A stretch of 64,000 nt of DNA from Chthoniobacterales bacterium (GCA_035274845.1 DATENU010000007.1:62001-126000), one strand, 5' to 3'; positions 23,170 to 32,140 are shown, counted from the first letter of the stretch. Notes: generated from the letters alone by a model not told the origin. A program made the numbers and translations.

Positions 23170-24858
23170 ATGACCACGCCCAACGAGGATCCAACACCTT
23201 CCGATTTTATCCGCGACATCGTGATTGAGGATTTGAAGGCGGGGAAGCACGCCCAGATTTGCACCCGTTTTCCGCCCGAGCCGAATGGCTATCTCCACAT
23301 CGGGCACGCCAAATCGATCTGTCTCAACTTCGGCGTCGCGCACGAATTCAACGGCGTCTGCAACATCCGGATGGACGACACCAATCCGACGAAGGAAGAA
23401 ACGGAATACGTCGATTCCATCATGGCGGACGTCCATTGGTTAATCGACGGCTGGGCCGACAAAAACCTCGGCGGCGCGCCGCTCTACACCTCCGACTATT
23501 TCGACCAGCACTACGACTACGCCGTCGAGCTCGTCCGCAAGGGAAAGGCTTACGTCGATGAGATGCCGGCGGATCAAACCGATGAATACCGCCGCCTTGG
23601 GAGGGAAAGTCCCTTCCGCGATCGACCGGTCGAGGAGAATCTCGATTTGCTCGCGCGAATGAAGGCCGGCGAATTCCCGGACGGCGCGAAGACCCTGCGG
23701 GCGAAGATCGACATGCAGGCGCCGAACGTCTGGCTACGCGACCCGGTGCTCTACCGCATCCGTCACGCCGAGCATCATCACACCGGCAACAAATGGTGCA
23801 TTTATCCGATGTATGACTGGGCCCACACCCTGAGCGATTACCTTGAAGGCATTACCCATTCGCTCTGCACCCTCGAGTTCGAAGTGCATCGCCCGCTTTA
23901 CGAATGGATTCTTGAATCTCTCGAGCTCCCCGCGCCGCGCCCGCGCCAGATCGAGTTCGCGCGCCTGAACCTCACTTACACCGTGATGAGCAAGCGCAAG
24001 CTCATCCAGCTCGTCAAAGAAGGTTTGGTCAATGGCTGGGACGATCCGCGCATGATCACTATTTCCGGTTTTCGCCGGCGGGGAGTGACGGCGAGCGCCA
24101 TTCGCGCCTTCGCCTACAACATCGGGATCACGAAATACCCGAGCTTGAACGAGATGGCCTTGCTCGAACATGCCGTCCGCGAGGAATTCAACCGCACCGC
24201 GGAACGCCGCCTCGGCGTGCTGAAGCCGATCAAGGTCGTGCTAACAAATTATCCGGAGGGAAAAACCGAGCAGCTCGACGCGGTCAACAATCCGGAGAAT
24301 CCGGATAGTGGCACCCGGAAAATCCCGTTTGGCCGCGAGCTGTTTATCGACAGCGCCGATTTCACGGAAACGCCGCCGCCGAAATATTTTCGGTTAAAAC
24401 CGGGCGGCGAAGTGCGGCTCAAATACGCCTACATCATCAAGTGCGATGAGGTGGTGAAGGACGCGGCCGGAAGCGTGACGGAACTGCGTTGCACCGCGGA
24501 TCTCGAAAGCAAATCGGGCGGCGCCACCTCAAACCGGAAGGTGAAAGGAACGATCCACTGGGTCAGTGCGGCGGACGCCGTCGAAGCCGAGGTGCGGCTC
24601 TACGATCGGCTCTTCACGGTTCCAGAGCCGGACGCCGACGGCGGCGATTTCAAATCGTTCATTAATCCAAGCTCGCTCGAAACGGTCCGGGCCAAGTGCG
24701 AGCCGTCGTTAGCCGATGCCGATCCCAACGCGCGCTACCAGTTCGAGCGGCTCGGTTATTTCGCGCTCGATCCCGATTCCAAGCCAGGCGCGCTGGTCTT
24801 CAATCGGACCATCCCGCTGAAAGATACCTGGGCGAAAGCGGGCGGACGGGCGCCGTAG
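23170..24858 (+). CDS. glnS: Glutaminyl-tRNA synthetase
   Basis: 562-residue class I synthetase that charges tRNA-Gln directly. HIGH motif in FPPEPNGYLHIGHAKSICLN (about residues 35-53), and the KMSKS loop appears as TVMSKRKLIQLV near residue 277. FNGVCNIRMDDTNPTKEE and YDWAHTLSDYLEGITHSLCT are GlnRS-specific. The C-terminal anticodon-binding β-barrels follow (KYFRLKPGGEVRLKYAYIIK). AGGA stands 6 bases before the ATG. The stop TAG (24856-24858) is the TAG of a GTAGGTGGATCG repeat head, so the repeat abuts or supplies the gene end. Confidence 0.97.
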   Translation: MTTPNEDPTPSDFIRDIVIEDLKAGKHAQICTRFPPEPNGYLHIGHAKSICLNFGVAHEFNGVCNIRMDDTNPTKEETEYVDSIMADVHWLIDGWADKNLGGAPLYTSDYFDQHYDYAVELVRKGKAYVDEMPADQTDEYRRLGRESPFRDRPVEENLDLLARMKAGEFPDGAKTLRAKIDMQAPNVWLRDPVLYRIRHAEHHHTGNKWCIYPMYDWAHTLSDYLEGITHSLCTLEFEVHRPLYEWILESLELPAPRPRQIEFARLNLTYTVMSKRKLIQLVKEGLVNGWDDPRMITISGFRRRGVTASAIRAFAYNIGITKYPSLNEMALLEHAVREEFNRTAERRLGVLKPIKVVLTNYPEGKTEQLDAVNNPENPDSGTRKIPFGRELFIDSADFTETPPPKYFRLKPGGEVRLKYAYIIKCDEVVKDAAGSVTELRCTADLESKSGGATSNRKVKGTIHWVSAADAVEAEVRLYDRLFTVPEPDADGGDFKSFINPSSLETVRAKCEPSLADADPNARYQFERLGYFALDPDSKPGALVFNRTIPLKDTWAKAGGRAP

Positions 24859-24963
24859 GTGGATCGCGCGCTACGTCGCGCGATGAGTGACGCGAATCAT
24901 TTTTCGAACGCCGAATTTCACAGCGACGCCGCACTGATCGAGCGGCGTAGCGCTCGATCCACC
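24855..24963. repeat. GTAGGTGGATCG REP pair (BIME-like)
   Basis: Two different stem-loops in opposite orientation: GGATCGCGCGCTACGTCGCG at the left and ATCGAGCGGCGTAGCGCTCG then ATCCACC at the right, about 60 bases apart. Same family as the repeats around the transposase gene at 35442. Confidence 0.92.
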
Positions 24964-24968
24964 ATCAT

Positions 24969-25049
24969 TGTAGCGACGCCGCTGTGTCGGCGTAGCAAGC
25001 GTTGGCTGACGGAGAAGCGAGCTTACGGCGACATAGCGCCGTCGCTACA
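24969..25049. repeat. TGTAGCGACGCCGCTGTGTC hairpin element
   Basis: Ends TGTAGCGACGCCGCT and AGCGCCGTCGCTACA are inverted. Same family as the nested element at 23009. It lies directly after the REP pair, between convergent glnS and gltX. Confidence 0.88.
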
Positions 25050-25071
25050 ACAATGACGTCGCACCTCGGCG

Positions 25072-26397
25072 TTAGAACGTGCCAAGCGCGCGATCGATCC
25101 GGGCGAGCACCTTCTCTTTCCCGAGAATCTCCAAAAGATGGTAAAGGCTCGGCCCGGCATTACTGCCCGTGACGGCCAAACGCGTCGGATGAACCAGCGC
25201 GCCGACTTTCAGGCCAAGATTTGCGGCGGTCGCTTTGAGTGTCGTTTCCAGGTTGGCGGCGTCGAAAACTTCCAGGCTGGCAAATGCGCCGCGGACCGCT
25301 TCCAGCCGCGGCTTGTTTTCCGGCACGAAATGTTTCGCCGCGCCTTCCGGGTTGTATTCGAATTCGTCCCGGAAATAAAAACCGCCGTAAGCCGGCAGCT
25401 CATTGAAGATGCGAAACTTGCCTTTGCAGGTATCGAGCGCGGCGCGGACGTAGTCGGGCGCAAATTGTGAGAGATCGAACCCGGCCCGTTCGAGAGCCTG
25501 TTGTCCCATTTCGCGAAATCGTTCGTCGCTTAGCTCGCGCAGATATTCGCCGTTGAGCCAGGTGCATTTCTCGAGGTCGAACGCCGCGTTCTTGTGGTGG
25601 ACCTTCGCCAGATCGAACAACTGGACCACCTCGCCGAGATCGAGCTTTTCTCGATCGTCCTTCGGTGACCAGCCGAGCAGGCAAAGAAAATTGCGCACTG
25701 CTTCCGGCAGGTAACCGTTCTCGATATAAGTGATGAGGCTCGCCCCCTGGTCGCGCTTGCTCATCTTCGAACCGTCCAGATTCAGGATGAGCGGGATGTG
25801 GGCGAAGCGCGGCAGTGGCGCCTGGAGCGCGCGATAGAGCTGGATGTGCTTCGGCGTATTGGAAAGATGGTCCTCGCCGCGGATCACATCGGAAATTTTC
25901 ATCTCGATGTCGTCCACAACGTTGACGAAATGAAAAATCCACGAGCCGTCCGGACGGCGAATGGTCATGTCCGGGTTCGTTTCCGCGTCCGAAAGGTCGA
26001 ACTCGACGCGACCGCAAATGGTGTCGTCGACAACCACCTTCTCTCGAATAAAACGAAACCGGACCGAGCCCCCGTCGTCATATACCCGGCCCGCCCCGCG
26101 CAGCTTTTCGAGATAACTCTGATAAATCTCCTCGCGCTGACTTTGAAAATACGGCCCGAAATTCCCGCCGACTTCCGGGCCTTCATCCCAGTCGAGGCCG
26201 AGCCACCGCAACCCGTCGTAAATGGCGCGGGCGGCTTCCTCCGTGTTCCGCGCCCGATCAGTGTCTTCGATTCGCAACACGAGAGCGCCGCCGGTATGTT
26301 TCGCGTGCAGCCAGTTGAAGAGCGCGGTGCGCGCTCCGCCGATATGCAAATAGCCGGTAGGCGATGGGGCGAAGCGGACGCGAATTGGCGAGGTCAT
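25072..26397 (-). CDS. gltX: Glutamyl-tRNA synthetase
   Basis: 441-residue class I synthetase. The HIGH motif appears as RFAPSPTGYLHIGGARTALF at the N-terminus, the KMSKS motif as DGSKMSKRDQGAS about residue 212, and RGEDHLSNTPKHIQLYRAL is the conserved connecting segment. It is at the short end of the family range (often 465-500), with a compact anticodon domain ending in LARIDRALGTF. Because glnS is also present, this is probably the discriminating form (inference; the anticodon-loop-binding Arg cannot be assigned with confidence by eye). Confidence 0.95.
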   Translation of the reverse strand: MTSPIRVRFAPSPTGYLHIGGARTALFNWLHAKHTGGALVLRIEDTDRARNTEEAARAIYDGLRWLGLDWDEGPEVGGNFGPYFQSQREEIYQSYLEKLRGAGRVYDDGGSVRFRFIREKVVVDDTICGRVEFDLSDAETNPDMTIRRPDGSWIFHFVNVVDDIEMKISDVIRGEDHLSNTPKHIQLYRALQAPLPRFAHIPLILNLDGSKMSKRDQGASLITYIENGYLPEAVRNFLCLLGWSPKDDREKLDLGEVVQLFDLAKVHHKNAAFDLEKCTWLNGEYLRELSDERFREMGQQALERAGFDLSQFAPDYVRAALDTCKGKFRIFNELPAYGGFYFRDEFEYNPEGAAKHFVPENKPRLEAVRGAFASLEVFDAANLETTLKATAANLGLKVGALVHPTRLAVTGSNAGPSLYHLLEILGKEKVLARIDRALGTF

Positions 26398-26498
26398 TGG
26401 AGTAATGGAGTGCGGGAGTATTGGAGTGGTGTCATTTCGTTTCGTCGCGCTACTCCATTACTCCATTACTCCATTACTCCAACACTCCATTCCCGCGG
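26398..26498. repeat. TACTCCATTACTCC / GGAGTAATGGAG inverted tracts
   Basis: TGGAGTAATGGAGTGCGGGA and CTACTCCATTACTCCATTAC face each other in the gltX-tilS gap. Similar tracts occur at 57476-57510 (nested in a CCGCGGAT element) and weakly at 46876-46895. Confidence 0.8.
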
Positions 26499-26499
26499 C

Positions 26500-27453
26500 T
26501 TACTCCAAAAACAGCTTCCCCGCCCGGCGGCGAGCGTGACGGTCTCTGGGCAGGTTGGTCTTTGCTCGGGGAGCGTCGGGCTCGATCAACGCTCGGACCA
26601 GCTCGATCGTGTCGAAATCGAGATCGACCACCCCGCGATTTTGGAGCCAGCGCTGAATTCTCCTGCGTTGCAGGGCCCGCGGCTCGTGGCGCAACTCCTT
26701 CACCGACAAATCGCGACTTTCGGCTGGACTGGCGTCGAGCAAGGAGTCGGCCCACTCCGCTTCATCGGCCGCGATCGTGGCCGCGCGCCAGAGGGCGCGG
26801 GTGACATTCCGGTTCAGTTCCTTCTCAATATAGGGAATGATCCGATGACGCACCCGATTGCGCATCGGGGCGACGGAATCGTTTGTCGCGTCGTCGCGGT
26901 ATTTCAAGCCACGTTCTCTAACATAAGAGTCGATTTCAGTTCGGCTGATCCCGAGGAGCGGCCGGACGATTGTGAGCTGAAGGCGATTGACCTCGCGCGT
27001 CGCGACCGGCCGCATGGCGCTGAGCCCGGCCGGTCCCGCGCCGCGGAACAAATTCAGGAGGAATGTTTCAACGAGGTCGTCGGCGTGATGGCCGAGAAAG
27101 AGGGTCCGGCAACGGTGGCGCCGGGCGATTCTGGCGAAGAATTCGTAACGAGCGTTGCGCCCGGCGGTTTCGATCGATTGCCTGGTTCGCTTCGCCAGCG
27201 CCGCGACATTGGTCCGGCCGATTTCGCATTCCAGTTTCAATTTCGCCGCGAGAGTTTTGACGAATTTCGCGTCGGCCATGCTGGCGCGTCCGCGTAACTG
27301 ATGATCGAGATGGCAAACGACAAGCCGCCGGTATCCGGCGTGGAGGAGCGCGTCCAGAAGCGCAACGGAATCCCGGCCGCCGGAAACGCCAATCAGGTAG
27401 CGGTGGGTGGACGGAAACCTGGCGACCAATTCCGATGGCAAAGAAAGCTCCAC
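26500..27453 (-). CDS. tilS: tRNA(Ile)-lysidine synthase
   Basis: 317-residue PP-loop enzyme that converts cytidine 34 of tRNA-Ile(CAU) to lysidine. The PP-loop is YLIGVSGGRDSVALLDALL near residues 20-38 (SGGRDS), followed by LVVCHLDHQLRG and FLGHHADDLVETFLLNLFRG, all TilS hallmarks, then RPLLGISRTEIDSY and NDSVAPMRNRVRHRIIP. The C-terminal substrate-specificity domain is short, as in many non-enteric forms. It follows gltX on the same strand with a repeat between them. Confidence 0.95.
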   Translation of the reverse strand: MELSLPSELVARFPSTHRYLIGVSGGRDSVALLDALLHAGYRRLVVCHLDHQLRGRASMADAKFVKTLAAKLKLECEIGRTNVAALAKRTRQSIETAGRNARYEFFARIARRHRCRTLFLGHHADDLVETFLLNLFRGAGPAGLSAMRPVATREVNRLQLTIVRPLLGISRTEIDSYVRERGLKYRDDATNDSVAPMRNRVRHRIIPYIEKELNRNVTRALWRAATIAADEAEWADSLLDASPAESRDLSVKELRHEPRALQRRRIQRWLQNRGVVDLDFDTIELVRALIEPDAPRAKTNLPRDRHARRRAGKLFLE

Positions 27454-27498
27454 GCCATGAGGAGGCCATCCGTGTCGAACCGCGTCAAGACTTCAAGG

Positions 27499-27573
27499 AG
27501 CGCGGTTTGAAACCGCCGTCGAACGTCGCAGCCGAATCAGCAGTTGACGGCGATTTCAAATCGCCGCTCCTCG
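27499..27573. repeat. AAGGAGCGCGGTTTGAAACC hairpin element
   Basis: Left AAGGAGCGCGGTTTGAAACC and right GGCGATTTCAAATCGCCGCT are inverted copies of the family at 22978. It sits 5 bases from the stop of the S41 peptidase gene. Confidence 0.85.
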
Positions 27574-27577
27574 AAGC

Positions 27578-29449
27578 TCACCTGGAATCCGCCGGCGGAG
27601 AAAATTCCGAAGCCGGAATTTCGTCGAAAGTCACCTCGTCGATCTTGATCAATTGCCGCTGCACGCTGCTCTCGATGAAAATCTCAGTCGCAGTCTTGAA
27701 CCCGTCGAAGTCACGGTATTTCCTCAAATATGTTTTAGTCTCCACGGGACCGATCGGCGTTGGGACGCTCGTTTTCGTTCCTGCAGAGAGAAATGTTTCA
27801 GTGTCCACGTACAAGAACGATATCCCGCCTCCCTGCCCAGTGAGCTTCAGTTCGAGGCATTGTTTTTCGTCAAAAACAGCGAAGCCGAGGATGATCACTT
27901 CCCGGTTAAAGTTGACCAAATCCAGCGGTCCAAAGAACTGCGCCTGTTGCTGAATCAGGTCCGCGGCGGCGCCGGTCACGATCGTCTTTCCGGTCATTGG
28001 CGTATCGGACCATGCGATCGCGCCATCGAAGCCCTGCCGGACCAGGAGGTCACCCAGATTCATCTCGATGAGTGAGCGATTGGGTGCGCTCGCTTTTTGC
28101 AGGTAAGGGCCCTTCATCGGCAAACCGACCAGCTCAGCCGTGCCCCGAAGCGTCCGGTGCAGATGCGTGCGGAGCGTCTTTTCTCCGCCCAGCGCGTCCG
28201 TCATTTTCTCGATTAGCTCGGACAAGGCGGGCAGCTCCTTTGCCGCCGGCCGGGACGAATGCGGCTGAATGGGTCCCGCAGGACTGATCGATCGCGAATT
28301 GCGCGGCGCGGTTTCCAAAAGACGCGCTAACTCCGCTTTCCCGCGTTCGAAGATCGGATCGTCCCCGGCCGAATACGGGCCCGCCCGCTCGACCAGGATG
28401 TCCGGCGCGACGCCACCTTGGAGTTCCAGTTTCCGGGTGTATTCGCCAAGGGTGAACGATGGAAACATCAACATCGTCTTCTCGCCCACGGGCGCGAAGC
28501 TGGCGGGAATCACAGCTCCCGCCGTCTTTTCCCCGACGAGGAGGGCGAGGTGCCGCTCCTTGAACTCATAGGCGAGCGCATCTTTCGCGCTCCGCGACTG
28601 GCGATCGGTCAACGCAACAATTGGGCGATTCCATTCCGATAGAATCTGAAGGATGTCGGGAACGACCACGCCGTTGCCACCACGCCCCCGCAGATCGAGG
28701 AGAAGTCCGGCGGCCTCGGCAAATTCGCCGGCAAACAATTCCCGCAGCATTTCGGCCACGCCGGTTGAATGAATGAACCAGAAATGAACGTAGCCGGCTG
28801 ACTGGCCGCCGACCTGGATCGTTCGGGCGCTGGCCCGGGCGGCTTGCAGGGCGGAATAGGGACGCGCCTTTACGCGGACAGTGCGTTGGTCGCCTCGGCG
28901 CCGCTCAAGGACGATCGAGATCTCGTCATCGCTTCGACCAAGGATGGAATGGATCGGCGGATCGCGATCGACGGGCAGGTAAGCGTCCTTTTGGGCCCAA
29001 TCAAGGCGGGGGTACTCCGCGGTCGGCGTCCCATCGATGGAAACGACCCGCTCCCACGGATGAATCCCGGCCAGGGCAGCGGGCCCTCCTTCAAGGACGA
29101 AGAACGTGAAGTAGCTGTCCTGAATTCGAACCAACTGGAACCCGAAGGTCGGCTGAGGTTGTCCGGTTAGTTCGGCGACCAGGTAATGGAAACTCGCTTC
29201 CGAGAGCAGCCCGAGATGCGAAGCCGGAACCTGAGACAGGAGTTTCTCGGCCGCGGCCCGTTGCGATCTGAGGTCGGAAGGCGACCCGGAATTCGGGCGA
29301 TATTTCTCGATCAAGGCGGGAAGGCGTTCTTCGCGGAATTCCTTTTCGTAAAAGCGGTCGCGGAGAATGGCGGCGACGTTGTCGAAGATGGTGGACGACC
29401 CGGCGGGGGCGGCGGTCGCAGGAGAGAAGGCGGAAGCGGCGGTAGTCAT
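27578..29449 (-). CDS. S41-family peptidase with PDZ and a C-terminal LolA-like domain
   Basis: 623 residues from ATG 29449 (a TTG at 29491 is possible). About residues 20-105 form a helical N-terminus; 105-190 contain a PDZ-like fold (GGPAALAGIHPWERVVSIDG). The S41 protease core follows: QSAGYVHFWFIHSTGVAEML, GLLLDLRGRGGNGVVVPDIL, IVALTDRQSRSAKDALAYEF with the putative nucleophile Ser, and LLVGEKTAGAVIPASF. The last roughly 210 residues, from LSELIEKMTDALGGEKTLR to FIESSVQRQLIKIDEVTF, look like the outer-membrane lipoprotein-sorting (LolA-like) fold, an uncommon fusion. A signal peptide is not obvious. Divergent from tetR at 29556. Confidence 0.85.
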   Translation of the reverse strand: MTTAASAFSPATAAPAGSSTIFDNVAAILRDRFYEKEFREERLPALIEKYRPNSGSPSDLRSQRAAAEKLLSQVPASHLGLLSEASFHYLVAELTGQPQPTFGFQLVRIQDSYFTFFVLEGGPAALAGIHPWERVVSIDGTPTAEYPRLDWAQKDAYLPVDRDPPIHSILGRSDDEISIVLERRRGDQRTVRVKARPYSALQAARASARTIQVGGQSAGYVHFWFIHSTGVAEMLRELFAGEFAEAAGLLLDLRGRGGNGVVVPDILQILSEWNRPIVALTDRQSRSAKDALAYEFKERHLALLVGEKTAGAVIPASFAPVGEKTMLMFPSFTLGEYTRKLELQGGVAPDILVERAGPYSAGDDPIFERGKAELARLLETAPRNSRSISPAGPIQPHSSRPAAKELPALSELIEKMTDALGGEKTLRTHLHRTLRGTAELVGLPMKGPYLQKASAPNRSLIEMNLGDLLVRQGFDGAIAWSDTPMTGKTIVTGAAADLIQQQAQFFGPLDLVNFNREVIILGFAVFDEKQCLELKLTGQGGGISFLYVDTETFLSAGTKTSVPTPIGPVETKTYLRKYRDFDGFKTATEIFIESSVQRQLIKIDEVTFDEIPASEFSPPADSR

Positions 29450-29500
29450 AGAGAGGAAGTGCGTTGTCGGGCAATGAGACTGATAGAACAAATGGAAAGA

Positions 29501-29520
29501 ATGTAAATAGATATTTACAT
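29501..29520. promoter_or_regulatory. Perfect palindrome, probable TetR operator
   Basis: ATGTAAAT, centre AGAT, ATTTACAT (8-bp arms, no mismatch), with one further TTACAT unit at 29521-29525. It lies between the divergent S41 peptidase and TetR genes, the expected place for a TetR site controlling both. Confidence 0.6.
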
Positions 29521-29555
29521 TTACATTTGCAGGAAGGCAATTAGGATTTGCCGCG

Positions 29556-30197
29556 ATGAGACGAACAACCCGGGCGGCGCATCAGCAAACCCGCAGCAGG
29601 GAGACCGCGGTTCGCCTCCTCCAGGCGGCGGAGCAAGTCCTCGAAAAGCGCGGCCTGGAAGGCGCCTCTGTCCCGGAAATCGCGCGGCGGGCCGGGGTCT
29701 CACCCGCCAGCATTTATCGCCGCTTTGTCGACAAGGACGGGCTCCTCCGTGAAGTCTTTGAGCGGTTCTTTGAGCGCTCAATCCAGGCCAATGACGAAGC
29801 GCTTCAACCCTCCCGGTGGAAAGCAGGATCCCTGGAAGAAGCGGTCTGCACCCTGGTCAGCGGGATGGTGGCGGCCTACAGCCAGCGACCCGGCCTCCTC
29901 CGGGCCGTCATTTCCTATTCCGAGAAACATCCCGACTCGGCTTTTCGCCGCCGAGCCGTCGACCTGCGCGAGCGTTCCCTGGCCGGCATCGAAAACGTGA
30001 TCCTTCTGCACAAGAAAGAGATCAAACACCCTCAGCCGCAGAAAGCGGTTCGGATCGCCTTGCAACTGGTGTCGCTGGCTTTGAAGGAACGAATTCGGCC
30101 GGGCGACAAACGAGGCGGGCCGAGGCTGTCGGCGGAAGAACTGGGGAAAGAACTGACCCGGATGTTCCTGGGTTATTTGAAGGCGCCTCTTCTGTAG
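29556..30197 (+). CDS. TetR/AcrR-family regulator (1)
   Basis: 213 residues. The N-terminal helix-turn-helix is clear: TAVRLLQAAEQVLEKRGLEG, then SVPEIARRAGVSPASIYRRF and VDKDGLLREVF (residues 15-70). The C-terminal ligand domain is helical and not assignable to a ligand class. AGGA precedes the ATG by about 12 bases. The gene is divergent from the S41 peptidase with a palindrome between them. Its TAG stop (30195-30197) is the TAG of the repeat head TCTGTAG at 30191. Confidence 0.93.
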   Translation: MRRTTRAAHQQTRSRETAVRLLQAAEQVLEKRGLEGASVPEIARRAGVSPASIYRRFVDKDGLLREVFERFFERSIQANDEALQPSRWKAGSLEEAVCTLVSGMVAAYSQRPGLLRAVISYSEKHPDSAFRRRAVDLRERSLAGIENVILLHKKEIKHPQPQKAVRIALQLVSLALKERIRPGDKRGGPRLSAEELGKELTRMFLGYLKAPLL

Positions 30198-30277
30198 ACG
30201 CGTCCCTGTGGGGCGCGAGAGAGGAAGCTGCGGGTTTACGCTAAACGATGCGTCGCCCGCCGGGCGACGGCTACAGA
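30191..30277. repeat. TCTGTAG...CTACAGA hairpin element
   Basis: Ends TCTGTAGACGCGTCCC and GGGCGACGGCTACAGA are inverted. It overlaps the stop codon of the first tetR gene and stops 13 bases before the operator of the second. Confidence 0.82.
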
Positions 30278-30286
30278 AGAGCCCAT

Positions 30287-30314
30287 TTGACAATGAATGA
30301 ACGTTCATTCATTG
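30287..30314 (+). promoter_or_regulatory. Promoter -35 overlapped by a 24-bp perfect palindrome (TetR operator)
   Basis: TTGACA at 30287-30292 is a consensus -35. From 30291 the sequence is CAATGAATGAAC followed by GTTCATTCATTG, a perfect 12-bp-arm palindrome, of the ATGAATGAAC/GTTCATTCAT type seen upstream of many AcrR-like TetR genes. A dimer bound here would block the promoter of the tetR2-RND operon, giving autoregulation. The ATG is 11 bases downstream. Confidence 0.75.
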
Positions 30315-30324
30315 TTGCTTCCTC

Positions 30325-30957
30325 ATGGCCCAGAACCCAATAGAGATTGGTCCCGATCGTCGCACCCAAATCCTTGAGGCTGCCATCGTTTGCTTCGCCA
30401 AACACGGCTTTCACCAGGCCAGCATGCACGATATCAGCGCCGAGGCCGGGATCAGCGTGGGCCTCATCTATCGCTATTTTGCCAACAAGGAGGCCGTCAT
30501 CTCCGCCATGGCCGACCGCCACAAGCAGGAGATCCACGATCTCCTCGAGCGGGCCCAACAGGCCCCCACTCTCTTTGAGTCGCTTGAAATTTTGTTCACC
30601 GCCCACTGCTGCGAGAATTCGCCCAAGGTTCTGTCGGCCTTCGTCGTGGATCTTTACGCTGAGGCCTCCCGCAATTCCAAGGTCGCCGACCTGGTGCGCG
30701 ACGTTTTGCGCACCGCGATGGAAGGCGTGACCGACCTGATCGCGCGTTCGCCTGAAGCCAAACAAGGGGCAGCCCATGGCCTGCAACCGCATGAGTTGGC
30801 CGAACTAATTTTCGCCGTCGCGCGCGGGATGCTGATGTTCGACGTTCTCCAGCCGCAGGAAATGACAGCGGCCGAACGCCGGACGCATCAGCTCGAAGTA
30901 ACCCGGAGGCTCTGGCGGCTCCTGTTCAAGACGGAAAGCGAACCAGTCTATGCATGA
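30325..30957 (+). CDS. TetR/AcrR-family regulator (2), local repressor of the RND pump
   Basis: 210 residues. HTH region RRTQILEAAIVCFAKHGFHQ, SMHDISAEAGISVGLIYRYF and ANKEAVISAM (residues 12-62). The C-terminal domain with HELAELIFAVARGMLMFD resembles AcrR-type ligand domains. It is the first gene of an operon with the adaptor and RND permease; its stop overlaps the adaptor start by 8 bases. The perfect palindrome just upstream makes autorepression and derepression by a pump substrate the likely logic (inference). Confidence 0.94.
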   Translation: MAQNPIEIGPDRRTQILEAAIVCFAKHGFHQASMHDISAEAGISVGLIYRYFANKEAVISAMADRHKQEIHDLLERAQQAPTLFESLEILFTAHCCENSPKVLSAFVVDLYAEASRNSKVADLVRDVLRTAMEGVTDLIARSPEAKQGAAHGLQPHELAELIFAVARGMLMFDVLQPQEMTAAERRTHQLEVTRRLWRLLFKTESEPVYA

Positions 30958-32137
30958 CGTGGCCAGACCTGTGAAAGAAACGAATGTGAAAAGTCGCACC
31001 GCTAAACTCTTCCGCGGCAGACCGCTCCTTTCCGCGATTGCCGGATTACTGCTCATTTTCGCGGCCGTCGCCGGGATCAAGGTGCTGCAAATCCGCAAGA
31101 TGATGTCGACGCCGATGGTGATGCCGCCTACGACGGTATCGAGCGCGAAAGTCACCGAAGAGAATTGGCCTCCGCTTTTTTCGTCGGTCGGCACCATCTC
31201 AGCCGTGCAAGGCGCGACCGTTTCCGCGGAGCTGGCCGGCACCGTGGCCGAGGTTAAATTCGAGAACGGCGGGGTAGCAAAACGAGGGGACGTTCTGGTT
31301 CGACTGGATGCTTCGTCGGAGGAAGCGCAGTTGCGGAGCGCCGAAGCGGAACTGGAATTGGCGCGCTCGGATCTGGCGCGGGCGCGCGACCTGGCGACGC
31401 GCAACGTTGTTTCGAAAGCGGAACTGGATTCCGCGGAATCGAAATCGAAACAGAAGGAAGGCGTCGTCAACAACATGCGATCGATGATTTCGAAGAAGGA
31501 AGTGCTGGCGCCGTTCGACGGACAGTTGGGCATCCGGCAGGTGAACGTTGGCCAAATGGTGACGGCGGGCCAGCAGGTCGTGTCGCTCCAGGCGCTCGAT
31601 CCGCTCTACGTCGATTTCGCCCTGCCGCAGCAATACCTGCCGAAGTTGACCGCCGGTCTCGAAGTGCGCATTCAAACCGACGTCGTGCCCGGGCGCGACT
31701 TCAGCGGAAAACTGACCGCGCTCAATTCCTCGGTCGACCCGGTGACGCGAAACGTCACCCTGCAGGCGACGATCGAAAACAAGGACCACATGCTCCGGCC
31801 GGGGATGTTCGCCAAAGTCGAAGTGGTATTGCCGGAGAAACAGAAGACACTCGTCGTTCCGGGCAGCGCGATCTCCTACGCGCCCTACGGCGATTCGGTT
31901 TACGTCATCGAGAATAAGAAGGACGAAAAGACGGGAAAAGAATCCCAGGTGTTACGACAGCAATTCGTCCGGGTCGGGGAAGCACGCGGAGATTTTGTTT
32001 CGGTCACCAAAGGGCTTGAGCCAGGGCAGCAGATCGTGAGCACCGGGGTGTTCAAATTGCGCAATGGCATGGCGGTCGTAATCAACAACGATCTCGCGCC
32101 GAAACCGCAGTTGAATCCCAAGCCTGCAGACACCTAA
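30950..32137 (+). CDS. RND efflux periplasmic adaptor (membrane fusion protein)
   Basis: 395 residues. N-terminal membrane anchor LLSAIAGLLLIFAAVAGIKV, a lipoyl/barrel-sandwich half (GTISAVQGATVSAELAGTVA, GGVAKRGDVLVRLDASSEEA), a helical hairpin (AELELARSDLARARDLATRN), the second lipoyl half (VLAPFDGQLGIRQVNVGQMV), a β-barrel (LYVDFALPQQYLPKL) and the membrane-proximal domain. It links the inner-membrane pump to an outer-membrane channel; no TolC-like gene is visible nearby. Start ATG 30950 overlaps the tetR stop, coupling translation. Confidence 0.94.
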   Translation: MHDVARPVKETNVKSRTAKLFRGRPLLSAIAGLLLIFAAVAGIKVLQIRKMMSTPMVMPPTTVSSAKVTEENWPPLFSSVGTISAVQGATVSAELAGTVAEVKFENGGVAKRGDVLVRLDASSEEAQLRSAEAELELARSDLARARDLATRNVVSKAELDSAESKSKQKEGVVNNMRSMISKKEVLAPFDGQLGIRQVNVGQMVTAGQQVVSLQALDPLYVDFALPQQYLPKLTAGLEVRIQTDVVPGRDFSGKLTALNSSVDPVTRNVTLQATIENKDHMLRPGMFAKVEVVLPEKQKTLVVPGSAISYAPYGDSVYVIENKKDEKTGKESQVLRQQFVRVGEARGDFVSVTKGLEPGQQIVSTGVFKLRNGMAVVINNDLAPKPQLNPKPADT

Positions 32138-32140
32138 GGC

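Noticed and set aside
24859..25056. 65-residue plus-strand frame after glnS
   Set aside because: Entirely inside two repeat elements; no ribosome site or protein-like pattern.
25798..27297. 499-residue plus-strand frame over gltX and tilS
   Set aside because: Antisense to two clearly identified genes and crosses a repeat between them.
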